A stretch of 64,000 nucleotides of DNA, taken from the NCBI RefSeq assembly GCF_963678245.1, contig NZ_OY782776.1:186001-250000 (forward strand). The letters run 5' to 3'. A model generated the notes under the pieces. The model ran no database searches, was not told the origin of the DNA, and saw only the letters and a list, made by a program, of their open reading frames with translations. Positions 18,196-27,717 of this stretch are shown here, piece by piece (position 1 is the first letter of the stretch; every line of letters starts with the position of its first letter). A program made the translations under genes and the position numbers. This stretch comes from an uncultured Sunxiuqinia sp. (lineage in GTDB: Bacteria > Bacteroidota > Bacteroidia > Bacteroidales > Prolixibacteraceae).

Positions 18196-21100
18196 TCAAA
18201 ATCCAAATGCAAAACCAACATTTAAGGAGCGGGTCATTGGATATGCCACACCAATTGATTCAGGATCGGATATATCGATATTGTCGATTGTTAATAAGTC
18301 AACACCTCTGACATACACTTTACCGGTTTTCATTTTGATTGTTGAAAGGAAGTTAACCGGCAGTTTGTAATACAACTCGCAGTTGCGCAACTTCAAATAT
18401 GAAGCATCAGCAAGCCAGATAGTATTTGTTTTAAAGTTATTGTCGTTAACTTCAGTTGTCAGTCGGGGGTATCTGGCAAAAGGAGTTTCAGGAGTCCAAC
18501 GATTGTTATAGTATTCTTCAGAGATATTTCGATTATCAATTAGAGGAATATAAACGCTTGGTGCATTCAGTACAGTCGTGTAGTTAGTCACTCCCTGAAA
18601 CAAGGCGTTTAGTCCAAAACCTTTCCATTCCAATCCAAGGTTGAACGAATAGTAAATCTCTGGAACAACAGCATTGTAGCCTAACGCGACCTCATCATAC
18701 TCATTAACGATACCATCGTTATTTTGATCTTTGTACTTGATATCTCCAGGTTTAACCTCGCTAAACTGTTGGGCCGGACTATTGGCAATATCAGCTTCAT
18801 CAATAAATAAACCTAAAGCCTGGTATCCGAAAATTTGATATACCGATTGTCCTGTGCGACGCAGATAGTCGTAGGCACGTGGTTCTTCCAGCATTTCGTC
18901 GATTTTGTTTTTCGACAAGGTGAATTTACCCCCTACAGAGACAGCCCAGTCGCCAAGCTGTTTGATGTAGTCTAAGCCGGTTTCAACACCCCAGCTATTA
19001 ACAATTCCTCCGTTAGCATATGGAGAAGAAGCTCCAAGAACCGCCGAGTTAGCACCTCCTGCTGATACCCAGATATCTTTGCGTTTTTCATAATAGGTGT
19101 CAACGGTGATGTTCAAACCTTTCAGCATAGCTGCATCAATACCAAAGTTATACTTGAAAGCCTTTTCGCTGGTTGAGTTCATGCTGGCCAATTGACCTTC
19201 CATAGTACCACCGTACCAATCGTAGTTGCCACCTAAATGATATCCGCCTCCGTCGCTGAAACTTTGTTCCCAATAATCTTCTGTCGGAATGTTATCAGAG
19301 TTAATGATACCGAATGAAGCTCTTAGTTTCAGGAAGTCAATGAAATCAGATGAATTCAAGAAATCTTCTTTAGACAAGACCCATGCAGCCGATACTGTTG
19401 GAGAATAATTCCATTTTTGATCGGGAGCCAGTTTATTCGATCCGCTGGCAACAAGGGTCAAATCAGCAATGTACTTGCTGTTATACACATAGTGTGCGTA
19501 AGCCGCAACATTTTGACGATAAAAGGTATTGTTCTGATTGTTCAGTACATGATTTTCGTACGAGTAGATCAACGAAGTAAGCAATTTGCTCTTGTCAAAT
19601 GATGTCTCATAATTAACGCTTCCATTGAAGTTCATATGACGATCCTGCCAATCCAGTTTGTCTCCATAACCCAATTCACTTTCGGCACCACCGGTATAAC
19701 GGCTAATGTCTGCTGGCTCTCCATTTTCCCATGAATTAACCACATCACTCGCATAAGCGTAATCGCGGTTATGTCCTTCCCAGTAAGCTGCGATATTGTC
19801 ATATCCTAAACGTATTGACGCACTCAAACCTTCAGTAATAACATCCAGTTTTTGACTCAGTTTGAAGTCTGCGTATAACGAACGGGTATGACCGGTTGAG
19901 TATCCTCTTGCCTGCGTTAAGGCAACGGGGTTCATATTTGAGCCCCAGGTTTCATTTCCACCCCAAATACCGTCGCTGGTTTTAATTGGAAAGGCAACTG
20001 ATGGAACAGTATATAATTTCCCGATCAAATTGTCAGACGCAAGACCGGGCCTGGAAAACTCATTCAAAACTCCCATCAAGTTAATTTCCGCTTTTGTTGT
20101 CGAAGTCACATCAATATCCAGATTTGTGCGAATATTCGCTTTTGAATATTTCTCTTGTGTGGAATAGCCTTCGTTCATTTCAGAATTTCGAATGAATCCT
20201 TGATTCCCTTGAAGATTGAACATCGTAAAGTAGCGCATTTTCTTGCCACCACCACGGAAGTTGACGTTGTAGATATTAGATGAACCATGGTTGCGGAAAA
20301 CTTCGTCAAACCAATTGACGTTCGGGTACAAATAAGGGTACTTACCGCTCTCGAAAGCATTCAGATCGTTTTGAGAATAACGGGTATCCTTTCCATCGTT
20401 GATTAATGCTTCATTGATCGCTTTTGCATAGGTAAAGCCGTTAACAAATTCCGGCTTTCTTTTTTGCCAGTTAATTGCATGATCGTAACTTACATTGATT
20501 TCGCTGGTATTGTATTTCCCACGCTTCGTGGTAACCGAAAGAATTCCGTTAATCCCTTTATAACCGTATAAGGCAACAGCAGCAGCATCACGAAGAACGG
20601 ACACTGATGCAACTTCTTCGGGAACAATATACCTGATATCCCGTTCGATACCATCGACCAAGACCAGAATATTGTTATTTGAAGTTGTTTGTAACCCACG
20701 GATATACATTGTTGCAGCAGCGTCCCAAACGGCACCGTTTTCTTGCAATGCTGTCAAGCCCAGAACGTTTCCGAACAACGAATTAGCAGTGCTGAAAGAA
20801 GATCGCTTATTGATATCTTCAGATGAAGTGTAGGAGATTGCACCTGTTGATTCGGATAATGGCTGATCGAACCCAAAGCCCAGATCTCGTCTTTGAGAAG
20901 CAAAATCCATCGAAATAGTCAGAGCTTCTTCTGATGAATCCAACTGAATTGTTTTTACTCCATCATCTATCGTTTCAATTTTCAGGGAATTTTCAACAGA
21001 TGTAGAAATTTTAAATGTTCCATCTGTATTTGTGTAAGCTTTCAGTTCCGGATGATCAACAACCGACACTCGAGCTCCGGAAACAGGTTCACCTTTATGG

Positions 21101-21198
21101 TTGACAACCGTTCCATTTATCTGTTTGTTTTGAGACCAGCCACTTATGCAGAATAGCATAAACAGGGCCAAAACTGATATTTTATGTATGATATGCAT
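18196..21198 (-). CDS. SusC-like TonB-dependent oligosaccharide transporter (pair 2)
   Basis: 1000 residues. Signal peptide to about residue 22 (CISGWSQ), then a carboxypeptidase-regulatory-like domain at about 26-105 (NGTVVNHKGEPVSGARVSVV). The plug follows, with ILVLVDGIERDIRYIVPEEV and SVLRDAAAVALYGYKGINGI ending in VTTKRGK, and then a 22-strand barrel ending in NVGFAFGF. The plug motif is a variant: SusC proteins usually have DASATAIYGSRGANGVILVTTKRG, here AAAVALYGYKGINGILSVTTKRG. Pairs with the SusD encoded 30 bases downstream. It begins 28 bases after the first SusD gene, so both pairs are in one operon. Confidence 0.95.
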   Translation of the reverse strand: MHIIHKISVLALFMLFCISGWSQNKQINGTVVNHKGEPVSGARVSVVDHPELKAYTNTDGTFKISTSVENSLKIETIDDGVKTIQLDSSEEALTISMDFASQRRDLGFGFDQPLSESTGAISYTSSEDINKRSSFSTANSLFGNVLGLTALQENGAVWDAAATMYIRGLQTTSNNNILVLVDGIERDIRYIVPEEVASVSVLRDAAAVALYGYKGINGILSVTTKRGKYNTSEINVSYDHAINWQKRKPEFVNGFTYAKAINEALINDGKDTRYSQNDLNAFESGKYPYLYPNVNWFDEVFRNHGSSNIYNVNFRGGGKKMRYFTMFNLQGNQGFIRNSEMNEGYSTQEKYSKANIRTNLDIDVTSTTKAEINLMGVLNEFSRPGLASDNLIGKLYTVPSVAFPIKTSDGIWGGNETWGSNMNPVALTQARGYSTGHTRSLYADFKLSQKLDVITEGLSASIRLGYDNIAAYWEGHNRDYAYASDVVNSWENGEPADISRYTGGAESELGYGDKLDWQDRHMNFNGSVNYETSFDKSKLLTSLIYSYENHVLNNQNNTFYRQNVAAYAHYVYNSKYIADLTLVASGSNKLAPDQKWNYSPTVSAAWVLSKEDFLNSSDFIDFLKLRASFGIINSDNIPTEDYWEQSFSDGGGYHLGGNYDWYGGTMEGQLASMNSTSEKAFKYNFGIDAAMLKGLNITVDTYYEKRKDIWVSAGGANSAVLGASSPYANGGIVNSWGVETGLDYIKQLGDWAVSVGGKFTLSKNKIDEMLEEPRAYDYLRRTGQSVYQIFGYQALGLFIDEADIANSPAQQFSEVKPGDIKYKDQNNDGIVNEYDEVALGYNAVVPEIYYSFNLGLEWKGFGLNALFQGVTNYTTVLNAPSVYIPLIDNRNISEEYYNNRWTPETPFARYPRLTTEVNDNNFKTNTIWLADASYLKLRNCELYYKLPVNFLSTIKMKTGKVYVRGVDLLTIDNIDISDPESIGVAYPMTRSLNVGFAFGF

Positions 21199-21226
21199 AG
21201 TAATCTTTTTAAATGTTGTTAGCCTA

Positions 21227-23116
21227 TTACCATCCAGGATTTTGGGTTAATCCATATCCTTTGTTTACCTCAACCGGAGGAAAAGCTGACAGATACCATT
21301 TTGGATCAAAACTTGTCCACCATGTTCTGGATGAATTTGTCAAGTTGAAGATTTCGTAGGTAAATTCAGTCGGGCGGTCACCTCTTGTTGATGGATCCTT
21401 ATCTGACCATGAGCCTTCAACTCCGTCAGCACGGTAAATCCGTAAGCCATGAAGTTGTTTGTGGAAAAGATCAGCTCTTTTATTCCGAATCAGGTCGAAA
21501 AAGCGAACATCTTCCATACCAAGTTCACAAGCGCGTTCTCTCAGGATTTCTTCCATCAGCACGTCTTCATCCAACATGTTTTTATCCGGATTACTTTCGA
21601 CCAATCCTTTCAAGCCAACGCGAGCACGAACGGCATCAACCTGAGCAATGGCATCGCCCATGTGTCCGGTTTTCATTAATGCTTCTGCATAAGTCAGGTA
21701 AATCTCCGATATACGCAGGTAAGGCCACAAGGTAGGCTTATTAAGGTTTGCTGACCGATCGAGGATATATTTGTATATTCCGTATCCTGTTGCAAACTGT
21801 CCGGCTTCCTGCGCCGGGTTTTGTTGTGCTTCACGCCCGCCAACCCAAAGTTCGGCTTGACGTCCCTGATAACTGGCATTATTCACCAAAACAGTTTCGT
21901 ATAAACGAGGGTCACGGTCACTAAACATCTTCGCTACGTCATCCGGATCGTTCCAATCAAAAGGAGTACCATCTGCCATCGGGAACATTTCAACATATTC
22001 CTGAGTTGGTGTGAAAGCACCATTTGCAACAGACTGAGGGAAATAGTAGTCCCATTGTCCGTTGTTCCCATAGGTGTAACGAACACGTGTAGAAATCAGT
22101 AGCTCTGTGTTACTACCACCGCTACCCCGCGTAAAATATGCTTTTCTAAAAGCATCGCGATAGTCGCTAACTGTTGTTCCGTTAGCTTGAACCAAACCAT
22201 AAATACCATTGCTGTTTAATGCAGTAAAGAAGTCTTCACATGCTTTTAGACATTCATCCCAAAGCTCCGACTTGTAGCCTCCGTACCAAACTTGCAGATT
22301 TGTTACAGCTTCCTGAGCGCCGGCAGTACTGTATGGTTCACTATCGTTAAACAACGGGCTGGCTGCAAAAAGTAAGATTTTACATTTTAAACCCATAGCT
22401 GCTGCTTTTGTAAAACGTCCATCCCAGTTTGAGATATCAGCTGCACTGAGTGACCACGGCAAATTTGCAGAAGCTTCATCCAACAGGTTGGTCATAAATT
22501 TTACTGTAGCATCAACAGTTCCGCGCTCAGTATAATAAGCATCAACATTGTTGCTCACTTCAAATGCATGGTCAACGATTGGCACACCGCCAAAGTGACG
22601 GAAAAGGTCGAAATAACGGGAAGCAATAATGACTTTGGCCTCGGCTTTCAACCGGGACTTTTCGCTGTCGTCCATACCCGGAACACGGTCTACGTTTTCA
22701 ATAAAAATCCATGCCTGACGAACCGCTTCCCAAACTTCTTCTTTGGTATAGTTAAATTTGGTAGCGTCTGATGATTCCTCCGTTCCTGCGCTGTAGCTAC
22801 CTGAATAGTAGCTTCGGTTAACACCATCCCAGCTCAAATGGCTGTGCCAGGTGTCTGAAAGTGTTTCGAATACCCCCATGTTCATACGGTTATCGATACT
22901 GTTCCAATAAACGGGAAGTCCGTAGTACAGTTTGCTGTAGTTGTTCCATAAAAAGCGGCGGGCGTAGTCAGCATTGCTAAAAATGGTATCCTGCGTTACA
23001 TCTACGCCCGGCTGTTTTTCCAGAAAGCTGTCGCCAACGGCAATATCATCCACGCAAGAAGTCCAAACGGCACCTCCAAGTAGCAGTGATAAGATATATA
23101 TTTTTATATTTTTCAT
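21227..23116 (-). CDS. SusD-like glycan-binding lipoprotein (pair 1)
   Basis: 629 residues, on the long side for SusD. Lipoprotein signal WTSC (Cys21). Typical RagB/SusD sequence: FSNADYARRFLWNNYSKLYY near the N-terminus, KAEAKVIIASRYFDLFRHFGG in the TPR core, PYLRISEIYLTYAEALMKTG, VDAVRARVGLKGL, EEILRERACELGMEDVRFFD, and the C-terminal YGLTQNPGW. Encoded 23 bases after the first SusC gene and 28 bases before the second. The outer-surface cap of the first transporter, expected to bind oligo- or polysaccharide released by the GH16 enzyme. Confidence 0.95.
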   Translation of the reverse strand: MKNIKIYILSLLLGGAVWTSCVDDIAVGDSFLEKQPGVDVTQDTIFSNADYARRFLWNNYSKLYYGLPVYWNSIDNRMNMGVFETLSDTWHSHLSWDGVNRSYYSGSYSAGTEESSDATKFNYTKEEVWEAVRQAWIFIENVDRVPGMDDSEKSRLKAEAKVIIASRYFDLFRHFGGVPIVDHAFEVSNNVDAYYTERGTVDATVKFMTNLLDEASANLPWSLSAADISNWDGRFTKAAAMGLKCKILLFAASPLFNDSEPYSTAGAQEAVTNLQVWYGGYKSELWDECLKACEDFFTALNSNGIYGLVQANGTTVSDYRDAFRKAYFTRGSGGSNTELLISTRVRYTYGNNGQWDYYFPQSVANGAFTPTQEYVEMFPMADGTPFDWNDPDDVAKMFSDRDPRLYETVLVNNASYQGRQAELWVGGREAQQNPAQEAGQFATGYGIYKYILDRSANLNKPTLWPYLRISEIYLTYAEALMKTGHMGDAIAQVDAVRARVGLKGLVESNPDKNMLDEDVLMEEILRERACELGMEDVRFFDLIRNKRADLFHKQLHGLRIYRADGVEGSWSDKDPSTRGDRPTEFTYEIFNLTNSSRTWWTSFDPKWYLSAFPPVEVNKGYGLTQNPGW

Positions 23117-23139
23117 AACTAATCGATTCTTTTTATATT

Positions 23140-26100
23140 TTAAAATCCCACTTTCAGACCTAAGTTAAATACTCTGGTGAGTGGATACTGAGGACGAGAA
23201 CTGGTTCTTGATTCAGGATCACCATATTTAAATCCGGTAAAAGTGAGTAGGTTATATCCACTTAAGTAGACGCGACAATTTTCAACTCCAATGCTGTTGA
23301 AAACAGGAAATTTCAAGTTGTAACCAACTTCGACATTTTTTAAACGCAAATAACTGGCGTCGGCTAAGAACAAGTTAGAGGATTTATAATTGTTGGTTTT
23401 GTGAGCTAATGTTGCCCGGGGTAGTGATGCCGTAGCAGCCGTTTCTGGGGTCCATCTGTCTTCGAATTGATAGAGCAATAAACTGTTCGTATTTGTTTCT
23501 CCCATTGGAACACGGAAAGTTTCATCCAACAAGCGTGAAGTATTCCAGGCACCAGTCCATTGCATGCTAAAATCGAGGTTCTTCCATGAGAATCCCATGT
23601 TGGCACCAACAACATATTCAGGCGTGTCAGTATAACCTAATTTTGTAATGTCATCGTTGTCGATAACTCCATCTCTGTTTAAATCGACATAAACGACATC
23701 TCCAGGCTCTAAGCCACCGGCATGTTCAGCAATGTCCTGACCATACTGTGCTTTGTATCGATCGTTGGCGGTTTCGTCATAAAATCCCCAAAAAAGATTG
23801 ATAATTCGTGATCCAATCGGACGACCGGTTTCCCACATGTAATCTTCGTTTGGAGGAACTTCTCCTTTTTCGATAATTTTGTTTCGAGCAAAAGAAAAGT
23901 TTCCTTTCACCCAGTAACGAAACTGGTCGTTCAGTTTTTCGTTCCACTCAACGGAGAATTCATAGCCGTGGTTGTCTACAACACCAAGGTTAATAACCGG
24001 TAAACTTGCTCCAACAATTGCTGGTACCGTTTCCGACTGCACTAAGATATCTTCCCGATGTTCTTTAAAGACATCAACCGACATTTTGAAGCGTTCTCTC
24101 AAGAAAGCAAAATCAACACCGTAGTTTTGTTTATAGGCTTTTTCCCAGGTTACATTGGGGTTCGATTTTGCAGCCTCATAAGCTCCGGGTTGATTTGATC
24201 CAACATTGGTTCCGAAGTTATAACCGGAACCTCCGAGTACATAGGAATCGGGTAAATACAAGAAACGACTGTCTCCGTATTTGTCATTACCAACGACCCC
24301 ATAAGAAGCTCTCAGCTTCATATAGTTGACAACATGCTTCATTTCAGCCATAAAAGGTTCTTCAGAAATAACCCATCCTAAAGATCCTGCAGGGAAAAAT
24401 CCATATCTTTTACCGGGGGCAAAGTTTTCTGACCCATTGTACCCAACATTAAACTCAGCCATATAACGTGTTTGGTAATCATATGTAACACGTCCAACCA
24501 TTCCTACATAACCTGAAGGAATATCAGTGTACTTTTTGGGGTAGTATGTTTTTGATTGGGTATAAAGAGCTAAACCTCCGATGGTATGATCGCCAAATTT
24601 GCGGCTGTAATCAAAGCTTGCTTCTGCATACCAGTTACGACCCTTTCCAAAACTTTCACCATAACCAAGTTGGGCATCATCACCGCTTTTTCGATACTCG
24701 ACGACATTCGAATCTGTTAAGATAGGCGTATAATAGGGTAAAGTTGAGCTGCGTGTTTTAGTGTGATTGTAGCTACTGTTGTATGATCCTTTTACCTTAA
24801 AGGAAAGCCCTTGCGTTACAAAATCAAGTTTCTGATTCAAAACCAGATCAAGATTCAGTACGTTTGTTGACTTGGAGTTGAAACCCTTTCCGTAATATGG
24901 CCAAAGTCCATCGTATCCGGGATCCGGGATGTAGTCAGGGTTTGTTACAACACGTTTCCCATCAATAATTCCGGCACCTCCAAATGGAGTCGCCCAGTAT
25001 AATTGACGGAACAGCTGGTTTTGATCTTCATTTGAGATCGGTGTGTTTTTCTTTTCAATGCGTCCACCCAAGTTAACAGAGAGCAAGGTTGATTTCGTAA
25101 TATCAAAATCGAGATTGGCACGATAGTTATAACGATCGTAATTAAAGTTGAAATCGTAACCGGTATCGAAAGTTTTAAAAAGTCCTTCTTGCGTATAGGC
25201 GCCCAATGAAACAAAATACCGGATCTTCTCAACACCACCGGAGATGTTCACGTTGTGCTGTGTTTGCATAGCGCCGTTTTTCAACAGGTAATCCATCCAA
25301 TCTACATCCGGATATAAAACCGGATCTGAATGTGTACGGAAAGCTTCTAAAACATTGGGTTGGAATTTATAACTTGATGGGTCAACACCATCATTTGCTT
25401 GAGCTTCGTTGTAGTAGGTGGCATACTGATAACTGTCAGCAAACTCTAATAGTTTAGTTGGCACTTGTACCCCAAAAGAAGTTGAGAATGAAATTTTTGC
25501 CTGGCCTTCTTTACCACGTTTTGTTGTAATCAAAATTACACCGTTCGCTCCACGCACCCCGAAAACAGCAGTCGCTGATGCATCTTTCAATACTGTAATG
25601 CTTTCAATTTCATTCGGATCAATCTGTGAGAAATCACGTTCAACACCATCTACCTGAATCAGCGGCGTGGAATTGTTAAGTGTCGCAATACCACGAATGA
25701 ATAAATTCGCAGCATCAGCTCCAGGCTCTCCTGAGTACTGAACCGATGATAACCCTGTTATAGCACCTGATAAAGCATTTGAGATTGAACCTGTCGGAGT
25801 CTTCAACAGTTCGTCGCCACCAATTGAGGAAATTGCGCCGGTAACTGTTACTTTCTTTTGAGCACCATACGCAACAGCGACAACTTCGCCAAGACCAATT
25901 GAAGACTCTTCTAAAGTCACATTAATGACTGTTTTATTGCCAATCGAAATCTCTTGTGTTCCCAAGCCGACAAACGAAAAGACAAGAGTTTCGGCACCTG
26001 CAGGAACTGAGATGGTATAGTTACCGTCAATGTCAGTAACGGTTCCAACTGTAGTTCCTTTAACAAAAACGGTTGCTCCGGGAACTCCCTTTTCTGACTT

Positions 26101-26331
26101 GTCGATCACCGTCCCTTTAATGACTTTTTTCTGCTGATTTTGAAGTCTCTCAGCGTCATTCTGACTGGAGAGTGCAGCTTCAATTTGAACACTTTTACTA
26201 CTTGGGGAATCATTTATCGCCCAAGATGTACCCCAGCTACTCATGACACATATGCAAAGTAATGTCACGCGAACTAAGGATTTAGTAAAGCTTTCCGGCG
26301 GAAAGCATTTCCTTGTGCTTTGTTCTTTCAT
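23140..26331 (-). CDS. SusC-like TonB-dependent oligosaccharide transporter (pair 1)
   Basis: 1063 residues with an extended N-terminus. A basic stretch precedes the signal hydrophobic core (VRVTLLCICVMSSWGTSWA, ending near residue 38), and a Gln/Asn-rich linker follows. The carboxypeptidase-regulatory-like domain is at about 70-150 (KGTVIDKSEKGVPGATVFVK). The plug carries the standard SusC signatures PLIQVDGVERDFSQIDPNEI and ITVLKDASATAVFGVRGANG, ending in LITTKRGK. The rest is a 22-strand barrel ending in FNLGLKVGF. It imports oligosaccharides across the outer membrane using TonB energy. It is the second gene of the minus-strand operon, 67 bases downstream of the GH16 gene. Confidence 0.96.
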   Translation of the reverse strand: MKEQSTRKCFPPESFTKSLVRVTLLCICVMSSWGTSWAINDSPSSKSVQIEAALSSQNDAERLQNQQKKVIKGTVIDKSEKGVPGATVFVKGTTVGTVTDIDGNYTISVPAGAETLVFSFVGLGTQEISIGNKTVINVTLEESSIGLGEVVAVAYGAQKKVTVTGAISSIGGDELLKTPTGSISNALSGAITGLSSVQYSGEPGADAANLFIRGIATLNNSTPLIQVDGVERDFSQIDPNEIESITVLKDASATAVFGVRGANGVILITTKRGKEGQAKISFSTSFGVQVPTKLLEFADSYQYATYYNEAQANDGVDPSSYKFQPNVLEAFRTHSDPVLYPDVDWMDYLLKNGAMQTQHNVNISGGVEKIRYFVSLGAYTQEGLFKTFDTGYDFNFNYDRYNYRANLDFDITKSTLLSVNLGGRIEKKNTPISNEDQNQLFRQLYWATPFGGAGIIDGKRVVTNPDYIPDPGYDGLWPYYGKGFNSKSTNVLNLDLVLNQKLDFVTQGLSFKVKGSYNSSYNHTKTRSSTLPYYTPILTDSNVVEYRKSGDDAQLGYGESFGKGRNWYAEASFDYSRKFGDHTIGGLALYTQSKTYYPKKYTDIPSGYVGMVGRVTYDYQTRYMAEFNVGYNGSENFAPGKRYGFFPAGSLGWVISEEPFMAEMKHVVNYMKLRASYGVVGNDKYGDSRFLYLPDSYVLGGSGYNFGTNVGSNQPGAYEAAKSNPNVTWEKAYKQNYGVDFAFLRERFKMSVDVFKEHREDILVQSETVPAIVGASLPVINLGVVDNHGYEFSVEWNEKLNDQFRYWVKGNFSFARNKIIEKGEVPPNEDYMWETGRPIGSRIINLFWGFYDETANDRYKAQYGQDIAEHAGGLEPGDVVYVDLNRDGVIDNDDITKLGYTDTPEYVVGANMGFSWKNLDFSMQWTGAWNTSRLLDETFRVPMGETNTNSLLLYQFEDRWTPETAATASLPRATLAHKTNNYKSSNLFLADASYLRLKNVEVGYNLKFPVFNSIGVENCRVYLSGYNLLTFTGFKYGDPESRTSSRPQYPLTRVFNLGLKVGF

Positions 26332-26398
26332 AAATTAGAGAAGTTTACTTGATAGTTTACAATTGTTACAGATTCTCATAAACGACTTATGATTTCTG

Positions 26399-27361
26399 TT
26401 ATTTAAGTTTCTTTTTGATAACTTTATATACTCGGGCATAATCAACTTCGAACGTTACAGGAAACTTTGAGTCATCAGGTATCCCGCCATTGGATCCAAT
26501 GGCCAGATTTAAGATGAGATAAAACTTCTGAGAACTGACAAACGGATTCGTTTTGTCAGCATTCAGGGTTTTATTGAGGTCAATTGCGTTTAATAGTTCG
26601 CCATCAAGGTAGAGGCGTATATATTTATCATCCCACATCATAGACCAGATATGGAATTTACTAGCCCAATCAGGATCTTTAGAAGCAAAATCAGTATACA
26701 GCCTTTCACTACTGTCCCAGGCTGCTTTATATTTCTGCGCTGTTCCCCACGCTACATTTGCCAAAATGTGTGGTTCATCGTTAATCCTATAAAACTCCAT
26801 CATATCGATCTCCCCGTTATCTGGCCAGGAGCCTTTATTGCCGAGTAGCCAAATAGCCGGCCATGCACCCTTAGTTACATCAATCCGGGCTCGAACTTCA
26901 TAATATCCTCCGGCTGACCATTCTTGCAAGCCTCGCGTGATCATACAAGAAGAGGTATAAGAGGCTGACGGTCGTATATTTCTCCAGTCAGAACTCGTCG
27001 GACTGTAATTGGGGTTTTGAACTACTTCCCGTTTCCCTTCTATAAGCAGCACCCCGTTTTTGCAGCTGGCGTTTTGAGATTGGTACCATTGCAACTCTTG
27101 GTTACGAATAAATCCGTATTCATAATTCCAATTCATAGGATTCGGAGCTCCATCAGTATTAAACTCATCACTCCAAACGAGCTCCATCCCTGCTTTCAAT
27201 AAAAAAGTCGATTGTGCTGTCTTTATATCAGCACTATCTTCAACCGGGGTTGCAGCTACGCTAGTCATGTTTGTGATGAAGCTAAAAATGAATATTGGCA
27301 AGAGTCCAATAAATGGGGCAGACATTCTTTTCGAGCAAAATCGTTGGATAATTTTTTTCAT
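26399..27361 (-). CDS. GH16 endo-glycanase (laminarinase/galactanase type)
   Basis: 320 residues from the ATG at 27361. The ATG at 27433 would put 24 polar residues ahead of the signal sequence (SAPFIGLLPIFIFSFITNM). The jelly-roll domain begins at ELVWSDEFN (about 60-68). The catalytic motif GEIDMMEF gives nucleophile Glu184, Asp186 and acid/base Glu189, in the beta-bulge form with an extra residue as in bacterial beta-1,3-glucanases and related endo-enzymes. Trp-rich binding-site segments ELQWYQSQN and GAWPAIWLLG are present. No carbohydrate-binding module is attached. It is the first gene of the minus-strand operon, next to the regulatory region. GH16 also contains endo-beta-1,3-galactanases, which would suit the rest of the locus. 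Sequence alone does not decide between glucan and galactan. Confidence 0.9.
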   Translation of the reverse strand: MKKIIQRFCSKRMSAPFIGLLPIFIFSFITNMTSVAATPVEDSADIKTAQSTFLLKAGMELVWSDEFNTDGAPNPMNWNYEYGFIRNQELQWYQSQNASCKNGVLLIEGKREVVQNPNYSPTSSDWRNIRPSASYTSSCMITRGLQEWSAGGYYEVRARIDVTKGAWPAIWLLGNKGSWPDNGEIDMMEFYRINDEPHILANVAWGTAQKYKAAWDSSERLYTDFASKDPDWASKFHIWSMMWDDKYIRLYLDGELLNAIDLNKTLNADKTNPFVSSQKFYLILNLAIGSNGGIPDDSKFPVTFEVDYARVYKVIKKKLK

Positions 27362-27422
27362 AAAGTGGTTTGAATAAGTAGCTAAGATCCTTTCGTGTTC
27401 AGTTTCGCTAAAAAGTGTATTG

Positions 27423-27430
27423 CAAATTTG
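27423..27430 (-). promoter_or_regulatory. Possible -7 box for the GH16-SusCD operon
   Basis: Read on the minus strand, CAAATTTG matches the Bacteroidota consensus TAnnTTTG at five of its six fixed positions. It lies about 60 bases before the GH16 start codon and about 30 bases from the nearest ATTCGA repeat, a spacing that would suit an activator binding just upstream of the promoter. The -33 part is not clear. Confidence 0.3.
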
Positions 27431-27459
27431 CATTACCTAAAGTAAATGTGCTTGAATAA

Positions 27460-27527
27460 ATTCGAGTTAAACTGTTAAATAATCACAATAGGTAGTATAG
27501 ATTCGATATTTAATAGTACAAATTCGA
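27460..27527. promoter_or_regulatory. Three phased ATTCGA repeats, candidate operator of the hybrid regulator
   Basis: ATTCGA occurs at 27460-27465, 27501-27506 and 27522-27527, all in the same direction, with start-to-start distances of 41 and 21 bases, close to four and two helical turns. AraC-type DNA-binding domains, such as the one ending the hybrid regulator encoded at 27718, typically bind direct repeats about two turns apart. The repeats lie in the 356-bp region between the GH16 gene and the regulator gene, which are divergent, and 100-160 bases upstream of the GH16 start. Confidence 0.45.
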
Positions 27528-27717
27528 CTGTTTCGAAAATTTAACTTATAAATAAAGAAATAATATTTTTTTGCATTGTGTTTAAAATCAGGTAAATGGA
27601 ATGTGGTGAATGTTAATAAACTGTGAAATAAAGTACACCTTTAGTAGTAAGGAACATATTTAAATTCAGAAAGGATTTGTTACTTTGACCATTGAATCGT
27701 GATAAAGTATTCTATAA

